DNA from: an uncultured Paracoccaceae bacterium | GTDB taxonomy: Bacteria > Pseudomonadota > Alphaproteobacteria > Rhodobacterales > Rhodobacteraceae | Assembly (NCBI GenBank): GCA_947493145.1 | Contig: CANLPZ010000002.1 | Location: 267,364 to 331,363, forward strand | Direction: 5' to 3' | Length of the DNA stretch: 64,000 nucleotides | In this document: positions 37,256-47,253 of the stretch, piece after piece | Layout of the letters: each line of letters starts with the position of its first letter | Position numbering within the stretch: position 1 is the stretch's first letter | Made by a program: the position numbers and the translations under genes | Notes under the pieces: model-generated | What the model saw: the letters and a program-made list of their open reading frames with translations, nothing else | Databases searched by the model: none | What the model was told of the DNA's origin: nothing

Positions 37256-40200
37256 TCGAGGTCAATCCGATCCATCGTCCTGTGCAAGCGTTTCGCCGTG
37301 ATATGCCGGAAGCCCGTGCGCAAGCGCAAGACTATGCTGAACTTTGCGTGACCACGAATTTTACCTTTCTGGTCGGAGCCTCCCACCCAGAAGAGCTCGT
37401 CATGCGTGCGGCTGAACTCGGCCTGTCGGCGGTCGCCATTACCGACCATAATTCATTAGCGGGGGTTGTGCGGGCGTGGTCTGCTCTCAAAGAACTGAAG
37501 CGCGAAACCGAAGAAGCGTTGTACATCCGGTCACACAAGCGGGTAGATTCCTCGTCGCGACAGGAAGTGGGGCATAATGCCCCCCTTGATAAGTCGATCA
37601 TAGTAAAATTGCCCAAGCTCATTGTCGGCTGTCGTCTTTCTCTGCAAGACAGCGCTGTGGATTGGATTGCCCTGCCACGGGATCGGGAATCTTATAAGCG
37701 CCTGACGCGCGTGCTCACTTTGGGGAAACGTCGCGCGGACAAAGGGCAGTGTCATCTTTACACCAAAGATATGACCCCAGCCTGCAAAGGCATGATCCTG
37801 ATCGCGTTACCTCAAGGATCGCTAGACGAAGCCGTGCTTGAAATTCGCAAAATGGCCCGTCAGTTTCCTCATCATGTCTTTCTGGGGGCAGCCCCCCGTT
37901 ATGACGGCAGTGATCAGGCCTATTTGCGCGCCTGCGCACAGGCGGCACAACGCACCGCGACCCCGATGGTGGCGGTGGGTGACGTGCTGATGCATCGCGC
38001 CAGCCGTCGGCAATTGGCCGACGTGCTGACCTGTATGCGCGAACATGTCACCATTGACGAGATCGGCACGCGGGCCTTGCCCAATGGCGAACGGCGGCTC
38101 AAGGCGGGGTCCGACATGGCGCGCCTCTTTCGAGATCACCCCGCTGCCCTCAGACGCACATTAGAGATTGCCGACAAATGCAGCTTTGATCTGAGTGAAC
38201 TGTCTTATGAATACCCGCATGAGCAAGCGGAAGGGGAAACCCCACAGGCGCGTTTGGAACGGCTCGCCAACGAAGGGTTAAAGTGGCGCTATCCTGATGG
38301 CCCATCGGATAGGGCATTTGAGTTAATGCAAAAAGAACTGGCCGTGGTTAAAGAGCTGAATTTCCCCGCTTATTTCTTAACCGTGCATGACATTGTGCAA
38401 TTCGCCAAATCTCGGGGCATTCTCTGTCAGGGGCGTGGTTCGGCGGCCAATTCGATCCTTTGTTATCTCTTGGGTATCACCGATGTCAGCCCCGACATGA
38501 TCGCAATGGTGTTCGAACGGTTCGTGTCAAAGCACCGAGGCGAGCCGCCGGACATTGATGTCGATTTCGAACATGAGCGCCGCGAAGAGGTGATCCAGTG
38601 GATATACCAGAAATATGGCCGCCATCGCGCTGGGCTTTGCGCCACGGTCATTCATTTTCGCACCCGTGCTGCCATCCGTGAGGTGGGCAAGGTTATGGGG
38701 CTTAGTCAGGATGTCACAGCAGGCCTATCAAGCCAGATATGGGGCATGACCAATGGGGGTGTTGATCTGGACCGTATCCGCGAACTTGGCCTTGATCCAA
38801 ATGATCGCCGTTTGATGCAAACCATCCGCCTGATTGGCGAGATCATCGGTTTTCCGCGCCACTTGTCGCAACACGTGGGGGGATTTGTCATCACGGCAGG
38901 GCGGTTGGATGAATTGGCCCCCATTGAAAACGCCGCAATGGAGGACCGCACTGTTATTTGCTGGGACAAAAACGACATCGACTCTTTGGGTATCCTCAAG
39001 GTCGACATCCTTGGACTGGGGATGTTGAGCTGTATTCGTAAATCTTTTGAGCTCCTTGCGGGACACGAGGATATTCACCACTCAATCGCTACAATCCCTC
39101 AGGAAGACGTACCTACATATGATATGCTCTGTCGCGCCGATGCGGTGGGGGTGTTTCAGGTGGAAAGCCGCGCGCAGATGAACTTTCTGCCACGGATGCG
39201 CCCACGCACGTTCTACGATCTGGTGATCGAGGTGGCCATCGTCAGGCCTGGCCCAATTCAGGGGGACATGGTCAATCCCTACATCAAGCGTCGGCAAGGC
39301 CTGGAAAAGCCCGAGGCCTTCGGACCCGCGTTGCACGAGGTAACGGGGCGTACGCTTGGCGTGCCGCTGTTCCAAGAACAGGCTATGCAAATCGCCGTGG
39401 TCGGTGCGGGGTTTAGCGCCGAAGAAGCTGACCTGCTCCGCCGCTCGCTGGCCACGTTCCGGCGTATGGGCACGATTGGCAAATATCGAGACAAATTCAT
39501 CGCCGGCATGCTGGCCAATGGCTATAGCAAGGAGGTCGCGGCGCGCTGCTTCGGCCAAATCGAGGGATTTGCCGAATACGGTTTTCCCGAAAGCCACGCC
39601 GCCGCCTTTGCTATGCTCGCCTATGTGTCGGCTTGGTTAAAATGCCATCATCCTGCAGCTTTTGCCTGTGCCTTATTGAACTCCCAGCCCATGGGGTTCT
39701 ACGCCCCTGCCCAAATCGTAAGGGATGTGCGGGAACATGGCGTTGAAACACGTCCGATTTGTGTGAACCATTCCGAATGGAACAATACGCTGGAACGCCG
39801 CCCGGATGGCACTCTGGCCCTGCGGCTGGGTTTCCGACAGATCAAAGGGTTCAAAGAAGAGGACGCGGGCTGGATCGTGGCTGCGCGGGGCAATGGTTAT
39901 CCGGACCCCGAAGCCCTCTGGCTGCGTGCTGGCCTGCGCCCGCATGTTCTGACACGGCTGGCGGAGGCTGATGCCTTTTCTGACATGGGGCTGACGCGAC
40001 GGGATGCCCTGTGGAAAGTCAAAGCCGTTCAAAGCCCTAAGCCTCTACCCCTGTTCAATGATCCAATTGATGGTGAAAGTGTCCATGAACCAGAGGTGCA
40101 GTTGCCAAATATGCATCTGGGGGAAGAGGTAGTGGAAGACTATGTTTCAACCCGCTTAACCCTACGCGCCCACCCGATGGAGCTTTTGCGCCCCAGAATT

Positions 40201-40635
40201 CCGGGCCTTGTGACACATGCGTCTTTGCAAGAGATTGCTTTGGGTCGCTACAGTGTCTGCGGTCTGGTCATCACCCGGCAGCGCCCTGGCACAGCATCCG
40301 GTGTGATTTTCCTAACTCTTGAGGATGAAACTGGCGTCAGTAATGTCGTGGTTTGGCCCAAGGTCTATGAGCGCTTTCGGCGCATTGTGATGGGAGGGCG
40401 CCTTTTGCGTGTCACAGGCTATCTGCAACGCGAAGGCATCGTTGTGCATCTGATCGCACAGGATGTGCAGGATCTCTCCCACAAGCTTTCGGACTTAGGT
40501 CATCCGCAAACCGAAGCCTTGACCACCGAAGGTCCCCGCACCGACGATACCCCCAAGAAATCACGCCACCCCACCCGTGCCATGCACCCCCGCGATCAGG
40601 CGAAACGACTGTTCCCAAGCCGCGATTTTCATTGA
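37252..40635 (+). CDS. dnaE2: Error-prone DNA polymerase III alpha subunit
   Basis: A 1127-residue translesion polymerase of the DnaE2 class, which with ImuA and ImuB performs damage-induced mutagenesis. The PHP domain begins with ELCVTTNFTFLVGASHPEEL and includes the AITDHNSLAGV block. The polymerase active-site aspartates are in PPDIDVDFEHERR (about residue 432) and ILKVDILGLGMLS. A C-terminal OB domain follows (VCGLVITRQRPGTASGVIFL). It overlaps imuB (ATGA) and is the last gene of the cassette. Chromosomal copies of the cassette are usually not on mobile DNA; here it lies between att sites. Confidence 0.95.
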   Translation: MIEVNPIHRPVQAFRRDMPEARAQAQDYAELCVTTNFTFLVGASHPEELVMRAAELGLSAVAITDHNSLAGVVRAWSALKELKRETEEALYIRSHKRVDSSSRQEVGHNAPLDKSIIVKLPKLIVGCRLSLQDSAVDWIALPRDRESYKRLTRVLTLGKRRADKGQCHLYTKDMTPACKGMILIALPQGSLDEAVLEIRKMARQFPHHVFLGAAPRYDGSDQAYLRACAQAAQRTATPMVAVGDVLMHRASRRQLADVLTCMREHVTIDEIGTRALPNGERRLKAGSDMARLFRDHPAALRRTLEIADKCSFDLSELSYEYPHEQAEGETPQARLERLANEGLKWRYPDGPSDRAFELMQKELAVVKELNFPAYFLTVHDIVQFAKSRGILCQGRGSAANSILCYLLGITDVSPDMIAMVFERFVSKHRGEPPDIDVDFEHERREEVIQWIYQKYGRHRAGLCATVIHFRTRAAIREVGKVMGLSQDVTAGLSSQIWGMTNGGVDLDRIRELGLDPNDRRLMQTIRLIGEIIGFPRHLSQHVGGFVITAGRLDELAPIENAAMEDRTVICWDKNDIDSLGILKVDILGLGMLSCIRKSFELLAGHEDIHHSIATIPQEDVPTYDMLCRADAVGVFQVESRAQMNFLPRMRPRTFYDLVIEVAIVRPGPIQGDMVNPYIKRRQGLEKPEAFGPALHEVTGRTLGVPLFQEQAMQIAVVGAGFSAEEADLLRRSLATFRRMGTIGKYRDKFIAGMLANGYSKEVAARCFGQIEGFAEYGFPESHAAAFAMLAYVSAWLKCHHPAAFACALLNSQPMGFYAPAQIVRDVREHGVETRPICVNHSEWNNTLERRPDGTLALRLGFRQIKGFKEEDAGWIVAARGNGYPDPEALWLRAGLRPHVLTRLAEADAFSDMGLTRRDALWKVKAVQSPKPLPLFNDPIDGESVHEPEVQLPNMHLGEEVVEDYVSTRLTLRAHPMELLRPRIPGLVTHASLQEIALGRYSVCGLVITRQRPGTASGVIFLTLEDETGVSNVVVWPKVYERFRRIVMGGRLLRVTGYLQREGIVVHLIAQDVQDLSHKLSDLGHPQTEALTTEGPRTDDTPKKSRHPTRAMHPRDQAKRLFPSRDFH

Positions 40636-40747
40636 AGCTGTCGTTCATGCAGTCTGCAGCATTTTGCAAAATGGGCTCGAAACAGTCATTAGCCGCGAGT
40701 TTCACGAAGGGCAGAAATGGGCCGCCCGCGAAGACGGCCCAAAATGA

Positions 40748-41379
40748 TCAAATCTCGATGGCTTCGGCGATGGCTAGCGCATCCTCCAGCTCGACGCCCA
40801 AGTACCGGACTGTGCTGTCCATCTTGGTATGCCCCAGCAAGAGCTGAACGGCGCGGAGATTACCCGTCTTCTTGTAAATCTGGGTTACCTTCGTCCGCCT
40901 CATCGAATTCGTGCCATATGCGCTTGCTTCTAGACCGATCGAGGTGACCCAATCGCGGACGATCCTTGCATGTTGGCGTGTCGAAATGTGCAGGCGCTCA
41001 TGGAAGCGGCCAGGCCAAAGGTATTCGGAGCCGACCATAAGCTCATCCTCCATCCACTTTTCGACAGAGGCGCGTGTGCCTTCGGATACCTCAAATCGCA
41101 CAGGTTTCTGCGTCTTGCTTTGTAGCACCGATGCCCGTTCCTTGATCTGACCGGACGCCATGATGTCGACGACTTTCATCTTGACCAGATCGCAACCGCG
41201 CAGCTTGCTGCGATTGCCAAGTTGAAGAGTGCAGGGTCGCGATGATTTTCGGCCAGTTCAAGTCGAACCCGGATCGCCCAGACATGTTTTGGATTCAGCG
41301 GTCGCTTCTGGCCGACAATCCGCCCCTTATTCCAAGCGGGACGAAGTGCGCGAATGGCGGGTAAGTTTGGTGTTTCCAT
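40748..41379 (-). pseudogene. Second tyrosine recombinase, broken by a single-base frameshift
   Basis: A small (about 210-residue) tyrosine recombinase of a type common in Roseobacters. The C-terminal catalytic part is intact: STRQHARIVRDWVTSIGLEA, then NSMRRTKVTQIYKKTGNLRA, LLLGHTKMDST and the tyrosine in VRYLGVELED. The N-terminal part (METPNLPAIRALRP from 41379) is in another frame. Reading across about 41210/41211, one missing base would rejoin LAI-(D)-SKLRGCDLVKMKVV, so a 1-nt deletion (GAC to GC) explains the break. It reads opposite to the element's main integrase. Its own recombination targets are not identifiable. Confidence 0.82.
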
Positions 41380-41556
41380 GACTGATCCTCCGATCCGCCA
41401 TACCCTCCCACAACGACAACCCGACGTTGACCATGCCACCATATCACAGGATGCTGCGTTGCATCTGAGGTCGGCTCTGAGCCCGAAGCGACTGATGCTG
41501 CGTGAGGCCCGAAGGACCGGTTCAGCGACTGGATGTCGAAGCTTCGATCCCGTCTT

Positions 41557-42810
41557 TCACATCGTCCAGACCTTCGCTTCCCTAAGACAGTCTGGGACTT
41601 CATCCTTCCGCGCGGCTGGGTGGTTTTCCCGAACCATTCGCAACGTGTGTACCGCGCCGTAGGCACTGTTGATAAGATCACGTTGATCGGCCACGTACTT
41701 CTGATCAAATTCGTTGTCCTCAACCTTGTGCGCCGGTTTTTGACGCACTTTCCGTACCCTACGAAAGTCTGCGAACATTTGCTCCATTGGTTCTGAATCA
41801 GCAGGCCGAAATTTCTTAGCGATCCACTCCTCCAGTAACTGGATGGTGCCCTTCGACTGTATGACAGGATTTCCATCTTCATCAGTCAGATTACGGTTCA
41901 AATTGACGTCACCTTTGAAGAAGTCTCTGTTGAGATCGTCGCTCAACAGTTGGTCCAGCAACAAGGCAAAATCCCGAAACTCCTTTTTTGTGGGTCTGAG
42001 TAAGATACCAAAACCGTCCGGGCGCTTGAGTTCACCAAACTCGGTTCGAAAGAGCGGCGGTTTACCAATTTGCATGCAGAACTGATTTATCTGTTTCTTC
42101 TCTTCAAGAAACGCATCATAGATTGACATCTTCTCGGGGAAATCGCCGATGATTTGCGTGCGAAAAAAATCGGGATGAAGGCTGTACGAACCGTCCAGCT
42201 CATGCACTGCAATTTGAATCTGTAGCTCTTCTGGCAGATCGTGAAGGTATCGAACGAAGGCAGCGATGGCGCGGTGCATGTCTCTGTCATATGCAAAGCC
42301 AAATTCAAAGAAATCAAGCCCGTCTTGCACCACAGCACGGTTGGCGATCTGCGTCCCATCTTTCTGCAATATTCGACCGTGAATATCGTCAACATCGAAA
42401 TCGAAACGTGGATCATTGCGATACCACTCAAGCGCACGGAGGTCGAAGGCGCGAAAACTCAACTGAGGGGCACCCTCCTTTAGCGCTCTGGTATACGGCG
42501 CAGCTTCACTGGTCCCTGCACCGTGTTCGGCAAGTAGCTCTGGGGTGGGATACAGGCATCCAGCGAGGGCAGCATCATCAATTTTCCTAAGCTGAACGTC
42601 GATAGGCTCTGCCTCGAATGCCTTGATATGAGGGTTTGGGTGCCCGTCACCGCGAACAAGGTCCAAACGACCGTCCGCGATGAGTTCTTTGATTAGTTCC
42701 CCATCCCCCGCTTGCGTCAGGTGAGCCACGCCCAATCCATTGAAGTCTCCGGATTGCAGGTAGTAATCCAGAGTAGCCGTGAGGATTTCCTTCTTTCGGT
42801 CTTCTATCAA
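41557..42810 (-). CDS. Unknown 417-residue protein with RX4H motif (island cargo)
   Basis: A large soluble protein with no recognised domain, ending the element next to attR. It uses a TTG start, supported by AGGTGA six bases upstream; no ATG gives a good alternative at the N-terminus. Near the C-terminus RQKPAH (Arg356 to His361) has the RX4H spacing of HEPN ribonucleases, followed by helical sequence (QRDLINSAYGAVHTLRMV). The rest is mixed alpha/beta with acidic stretches. A toxin or phage-defence role is only a suggestion from the motif and location; DNA or RNA binding is untested. Confidence 0.6.
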   Translation of the reverse strand: MIEDRKKEILTATLDYYLQSGDFNGLGVAHLTQAGDGELIKELIADGRLDLVRGDGHPNPHIKAFEAEPIDVQLRKIDDAALAGCLYPTPELLAEHGAGTSEAAPYTRALKEGAPQLSFRAFDLRALEWYRNDPRFDFDVDDIHGRILQKDGTQIANRAVVQDGLDFFEFGFAYDRDMHRAIAAFVRYLHDLPEELQIQIAVHELDGSYSLHPDFFRTQIIGDFPEKMSIYDAFLEEKKQINQFCMQIGKPPLFRTEFGELKRPDGFGILLRPTKKEFRDFALLLDQLLSDDLNRDFFKGDVNLNRNLTDEDGNPVIQSKGTIQLLEEWIAKKFRPADSEPMEQMFADFRRVRKVRQKPAHKVEDNEFDQKYVADQRDLINSAYGAVHTLRMVRENHPAARKDEVPDCLREAKVWTM

Positions 42811-43340
42811 GCTTCACCTATTGAAAACGCTCACTCTAACTCTGAGCCAATGCTTCTCGTATTTAGGGCAGGCAGCAGAGCAAATCAATTTACCCAAGTG
42901 GGAACCGGTCGTTCGCTTGAAGAAGGCTAAGGTCGGCTTCGTCCGCACAGCAGTCATAGAGCTTTTTGAATACTGTGGACCTTGGGTATGTCCGCTTCGG
43001 GGAAGCTGCACTGCGGCGTGGTGACCATTCGCCAATGTCCGATTTGGGCCGTTCGCGAAACTTTCCCAAGTCCGTTTTCTGCGCATCGCAGCGTTTCGTG
43101 ACCCTTCCATGGCTAACTGCGGGGAGGCCCTAAGTCGGGAATGGTGGCAAGTGCGACAGGTTGTAGAGACATCCGATTGAAGGCTAATACCTGCCGAGTG
43201 CCATGACAAAACATCGAGCGCGACAATGCAACCAAAATCAAAAAAGCCGTATGTAGTAAAAGATGTAGGTGGACAGAAAGGTGGACTGTTTCAACCAAAA
43301 ATCACGTAAATCGTTTATTTTTATTAACTTCTCTTGGTTA
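42811..43340. other. Intergenic region at the right end of the element
   Basis: About 530 bases between the RX4H gene and attR. It holds dispersed Roseobacter intergenic repeats: TGTCCGCTTCGGGGAAG at 42989-43005 (compare 35051) and AATGTCCGATTTGGGCCG at 43034-43051 (compare 61332). ORFs here have no ribosome sites or family features. Confidence 0.5.
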
Positions 43341-43342
43341 AG

Positions 43343-43417
<75 letters not shown>

Positions 43418-43500
43418 AGCGTGAGCGGTGATTAGACCCAAATCACCCTTGGTGCAAGCGCAATCTGGACGCTAATCATCAGTTGGGATAGAGAAACATT

Positions 43501-43644
43501 ATGACACAGAAAAACGGCCCAGAAAAAACCAAAAAACCCGCAGAAACACGGGAAGAGCGTCTGAAATCAGCGCTTAAAGCGAATATGGGACGAAGAAAAG
43601 CACAGGCCCGCGCGCGCAAAGCGCAAGAGGCGCAAAAGGATTAA
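43501..43644 (+). CDS. DUF4169-family small basic protein
   Basis: A 47-residue protein that is very rich in Lys, Arg, Ala and Glu, ending GRRKAQARARKAQEAQKD. Alphaproteobacterial DUF4169 proteins have this length and composition and are often next to murA. The ATG at 43501 comes after a GGGA-type purine tract, and the stop is six bases before murA. Function is unknown; a nucleic-acid-binding role is plausible from charge. Confidence 0.65.
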   Translation: MTQKNGPEKTKKPAETREERLKSALKANMGRRKAQARARKAQEAQKD

Positions 43645-43650
43645 GAGCAG

Positions 43651-44922
43651 ATGGATTCGATTGTTGTACGTGGTGGGAATGAACTGAACGGTCAGATCCC
43701 AATTGCAGGTGCGAAAAACGCCGCCCTTACGTTGATGCCGGCGACGTTATTGTCAGAAGAACCGTTAACCCTGACCAATATGCCGCGGCTCAGCGATATT
43801 GGAACGTTGACCCAATTGTTGGAATCGTTGGGTGCCGAAATCACATCGATGGCCGATGGTCGCGTAAAGGCGATGTCGACACATGGTAAAATCAACCACG
43901 TGGCTGAATACGATATTGTCCGCAAAATGCGGGCGTCTAACCTTGTGCTTGGTCCGTTGCTGGCGCGCGAAGGGCAGGCGGTTGTGTCGCTTCCTGGGGG
44001 ATGTGCGATCGGTGCGCGCCCGATGGACATTCACACCAATGGGCTTGAGGCGATGGGCGCCGAAATCGAATTGAAAGATGGATATCTGCATGCCAAAGCG
44101 CCGCTGAAAGGTTTGCAAGGCGCGGTAATTGACTTTCCTTTCGCGTCTGTCGGCGCAACGGAAAATATCTTGATGGCGGCGACCTTGGCCAAAGGCACAA
44201 CCGTTATCAATAACGCCGCACGCGAACCTGAAATTGTGGACCTCGCGGATTGTTTGCGGAAAATGGGTGCGCAGATCGACGGCGATGGGACGTCGACGAT
44301 CACGGTTCAAGGTGTGGATCGTTTGGGCGCTGCAACCCATCCTGTCGTGACGGACCGAATCGAACTGGGAACCTTTATGCTGGTGCCCGCATTCACAGGC
44401 GGAGAGGTTGAATGTCTTGGTGGTCGACTGGATTTAATCGGCGCTTTTGTCGAAAAAATCCAAGCAGCAGGCCTTGAGGTGACCGAAACCGATAAGGGAT
44501 TGAAGGTAAAGCGGGTCTCAGATCGTGTGAAGGCGGTCGATGTCACGACGGAACCGTTCCCTGGTTTCCCAACAGATTTACAAGCACAAATGATGGCGAT
44601 GTTGTGTATTGCGGATGGTACATCCGTATTGGAAGAAAAGATTTTCGAAAACCGGTTTATGCACGCGCCGGAATTGGTGCGGATGGGGGCCGATATTTCG
44701 GTCGAGGGCGGCACAGCCACGGTTACCGGTGTTCAAAAGATGAAAGGCGCACCTGTCATGGCGACAGATTTGCGGGCGTCGGTTTCGCTTATCCTTGCAG
44801 GTTTGGCTGCCGAGGGTGAAACTGTTGTGAACCGCGTTTATCATTTGGATCGCGGTTACGAATTTGTGGAACGCAAATTAAGCGCTGTTGGCGCCGATGT
44901 TGAGCGAGTTAAAGGCCAATGA
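43651..44922 (+). CDS. murA: UDP-N-acetylglucosamine 1-carboxyvinyltransferase
   Basis: First committed step of peptidoglycan synthesis: transfers enolpyruvate from PEP to UDP-GlcNAc. The 423-residue inside-out barrel has the N-terminal lysine motif [12 protein letters not shown], the fosfomycin-reactive cysteine in [13 protein letters not shown] (Cys118) and the C-terminal repeat [19 protein letters not shown]. It overlaps the DUF2948 gene by 4 bases (ATGA). The block murA-DUF2948-hisD is a conserved Rhodobacteraceae arrangement. Confidence 0.97.
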   Translation: MDSIVVRGGNELNGQIPIAGAKNAALTLMPATLLSEEPLTLTNMPRLSDIGTLTQLLESLGAEITSMADGRVKAMSTHGKINHVAEYDIVRKMRASNLVLGPLLAREGQAVVSLPGGCAIGARPMDIHTNGLEAMGAEIELKDGYLHAKAPLKGLQGAVIDFPFASVGATENILMAATLAKGTTVINNAAREPEIVDLADCLRKMGAQIDGDGTSTITVQGVDRLGAATHPVVTDRIELGTFMLVPAFTGGEVECLGGRLDLIGAFVEKIQAAGLEVTETDKGLKVKRVSDRVKAVDVTTEPFPGFPTDLQAQMMAMLCIADGTSVLEEKIFENRFMHAPELVRMGADISVEGGTATVTGVQKMKGAPVMATDLRASVSLILAGLAAEGETVVNRVYHLDRGYEFVERKLSAVGADVERVKGQ

Positions 44923-45392
44923 CCCAAGACGCAACATTCGAAGACGGCCGCGAAGCACCGCTTCGATTAAAGGCGATGGACGCAAAAGATCTTGAGATCG
45001 TGTCCTCCCTTATTCAAGACGCCGTTTTCCCAGCCTCTGAAATGAAATGGTTCGCAAACGACCGACGGTTCGCGATTTTGCTAAACCGTTTTCGGTGGGA
45101 AGACGCGACCGCAGCCGAACGGATGAAGCGGAGTTTCGAACGCGTGCAATCCGTGTTGTTGATTGAAGATGTGGTTAAAGTGGCCAGCCAAGGTGTGAGC
45201 CGTGACCAAGATACTGTCATGTCTGTTTTAAGCGTCAGCTTTGAACCGGCTGAAGATGGGGCGGGTCGGGTTGTTTTAACGCTCGCGGGCGACGGTGCGA
45301 TTGCGTTGGATGTAGAAGCACTTGAAGTTGTTTTGAAAGATGTTACCAAACCGTATAAGGCGATTTCGCGAAAGTCGCCGCAACACGGTTAA
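44919..45392 (+). CDS. DUF2948-family protein
   Basis: A 157-residue cytoplasmic protein with family-typical [20 protein letters not shown] near the N-terminus, [14 protein letters not shown] in the middle and a C-terminal [19 protein letters not shown]. Function is unknown. It is coupled to murA by a 4-base overlap, so co-expression with cell-wall synthesis is expected. Confidence 0.82.
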   Translation: MTQDATFEDGREAPLRLKAMDAKDLEIVSSLIQDAVFPASEMKWFANDRRFAILLNRFRWEDATAAERMKRSFERVQSVLLIEDVVKVASQGVSRDQDTVMSVLSVSFEPAEDGAGRVVLTLAGDGAIALDVEALEVVLKDVTKPYKAISRKSPQHG

Positions 45393-45405
45393 AGGATTAC
45401 CAACA

Positions 45406-45849
45406 ATGGCTTTTATTAAATCTGCTGTGGTTGCGACCGCAGTGCTTTTGGCGTCATCTGCGATAGCAAAAAACATTTCAGCAAAAGTTCCGGTTGAACC
45501 AGACTTCGCCGAAGGCAGCGTGGAATGGGACGGGCGCGGTGATATGTATTATCGGTGGACGCTGATCGGACATAATGGGCAGCTACATATGTGTGGCGTG
45601 ATGAGTTCCAAAGGCGGGCGTGATTATGTCAAGCTGAACAAAGCCGCTTTGAAAGCCGCGAGCTTGAAAGTGAACGGAAAAACCGCGCTGCGTGATATGC
45701 GGTTTTTTAGTACGGTTTCCAATGCAAACCGAAGCAACAAACTTGTTGGTCAACAAGCGAATTGTACGGTGGTCGACGCGGATCCATCGCAAAAAATCAA
45801 CAGTGCGACCATCGAATTCCAGAACAAGCGTTACAAGATTTATAAGTAA
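45406..45849 (+). CDS. Secreted protein of unknown function
   Basis: A 147-residue protein with a signal peptide (MAFIKSAVVATAVLLASSAI, likely cut near AIAKN). The mature part is rich in beta-type residues and contains two cysteines (HMCGVM, QANCTVVD) suitable for a disulfide. The ATG at 45406 follows an AGGATTACC purine site. It sits between DUF2948 and hisD, where related genomes often have no gene, so it may be a lineage-specific insertion. No family was recognised. Confidence 0.7.
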   Translation: MAFIKSAVVATAVLLASSAIAKNISAKVPVEPDFAEGSVEWDGRGDMYYRWTLIGHNGQLHMCGVMSSKGGRDYVKLNKAALKAASLKVNGKTALRDMRFFSTVSNANRSNKLVGQQANCTVVDADPSQKINSATIEFQNKRYKIYK

Positions 45850-45912
45850 CGTCTGAGCAAGGCTTGAGAACTGGGGCGTGCAGGGATAGACACCTGTTGA
45901 TAGGAGACATCC

Positions 45913-47214
45913 ATGCCCCAGTTTTTAAACACATCTGACGCAGATTTTGCCGACAAATTTGATGCGTTGCTTGGCGCAAAACGCGAAGATTCACCAGATG
46001 TTGACACAGTGGTCGCCGAAATAATCGAAGACGTCCGCACCCGTGGTGATCAGGCTGTCTTAGAGCTTACTCAAAAATTTGACAGATTGACGCTGACACC
46101 GCAAACAATGCGGTTTTCGTCGGATGAAATTGACGCGGAATGCGCAAAAGTTGCCCAAGACGACCGCGCGGCCCTGACATTGGCCGCAGAGCGCATCCAT
46201 GCATATCACGCCCGTCAATTGCCGCGCGATGAGCAATGGACTGACGAGGCCGGTGCAACGCTTGGATGGCGTTGGACACCGGTTTCGGCTGCCGGATTAT
46301 ATGTTCCAGGCGGCTTGGCGACGTACCCCAGCTCGGTCTTAATGAATGCGATACCTGCCAAGGTCGCGGGCGTTGGCCGGTTAGCCATTTGTGTGCCGAC
46401 ACCGGACGGTGACGTGAACCCGTTGGTTTTATTGGCGGCTAAACTATCAGGCGTTGATGAAATTTATCGGGTTGGCGGTGCTCAAGCGATTGCGGCGATG
46501 GCGTATGGAACAGAAACCATAGCGCCTGTTGATAAAATCACCGGACCAGGGAACGCATTCGTTGCGGCCGCAAAACGTCGGGTTTTTGGCAAAGTCGGCA
46601 TTGATATGATCGCGGGTCCGTCTGAAATTTTGGTGATCGCGGATGCAGGGCAAAATCCGGATTGGATCGCAACTGATTTATTATCACAGGCCGAACATGA
46701 CGAAAGCGCGCAATCGATTTTGATCACGGATAGCGCAAGTTTTGGCGCGGATGTTGCGGCCTCCGTCGCGCGCCAGTTGGAAACTTTGGAACGCACCAAA
46801 ATCGCCACGAAATCATGGGAAGATTTCGGCGCCGTCATCGTCGTACAAGATATGGATGAGGCGGTTACATTGTCAGATCGTATCGCGCCTGAGCACCTTG
46901 AACTTTGTGTGGCTGATGCTGACCGATTGGCCGAGAAAATCACGCATGCAGGTGCGATTTTTATCGGATCTTGGACACCGGAGGCGATCGGCGACTATAT
47001 CGGTGGGCCGAACCACGTGCTGCCTACGGCACGCTCGGCGCGGTTTTCGTCAGGTTTGTCTGTCATGGATTTCGTAAAACGCACGACATTGGCGAAAATG
47101 ACACCTGAGGCGTTGAAAGCTATCGGGCCTGATGCTGTGCAATTGGCAAATTCCGAAAGCCTCGAGGCGCATGGGTTATCCGTGAAAGCCAGACTTGACG
47201 CGCTAAACGAATGA
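45913..47214 (+). CDS. hisD: Histidinol dehydrogenase
   Basis: Catalyses the last two steps of histidine synthesis, histidinol to histidine, with NAD and zinc. The 433-residue protein has the AGLYVPGGLATYPSSVLMN block, DKITGPGNAFVAAAKR, GPSEILVIADAG, a zinc-ligating LSQAEHDE and the catalytic SDRIAPEHLEL segment with its Glu-His pair, and the C-terminal GFRxxx-like FSSGLSVMDFVKR. A GGAGAC site lies seven bases before the ATG. It stands alone from the other his genes, as in many Roseobacters. Confidence 0.95.
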   Translation: MPQFLNTSDADFADKFDALLGAKREDSPDVDTVVAEIIEDVRTRGDQAVLELTQKFDRLTLTPQTMRFSSDEIDAECAKVAQDDRAALTLAAERIHAYHARQLPRDEQWTDEAGATLGWRWTPVSAAGLYVPGGLATYPSSVLMNAIPAKVAGVGRLAICVPTPDGDVNPLVLLAAKLSGVDEIYRVGGAQAIAAMAYGTETIAPVDKITGPGNAFVAAAKRRVFGKVGIDMIAGPSEILVIADAGQNPDWIATDLLSQAEHDESAQSILITDSASFGADVAASVARQLETLERTKIATKSWEDFGAVIVVQDMDEAVTLSDRIAPEHLELCVADADRLAEKITHAGAIFIGSWTPEAIGDYIGGPNHVLPTARSARFSSGLSVMDFVKRTTLAKMTPEALKAIGPDAVQLANSESLEAHGLSVKARLDALNE

Positions 47215-47253
47215 CGTAGCCTGAAGCAAATTTATTAGTTTTAGGACATTTCA

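Noticed and set aside
42814..43209. 131-residue minus-strand ORF at the element's right end
   Set aside because: It has no ribosome site and consists of the dispersed intergenic repeat sequence, so it is not supported as a gene.
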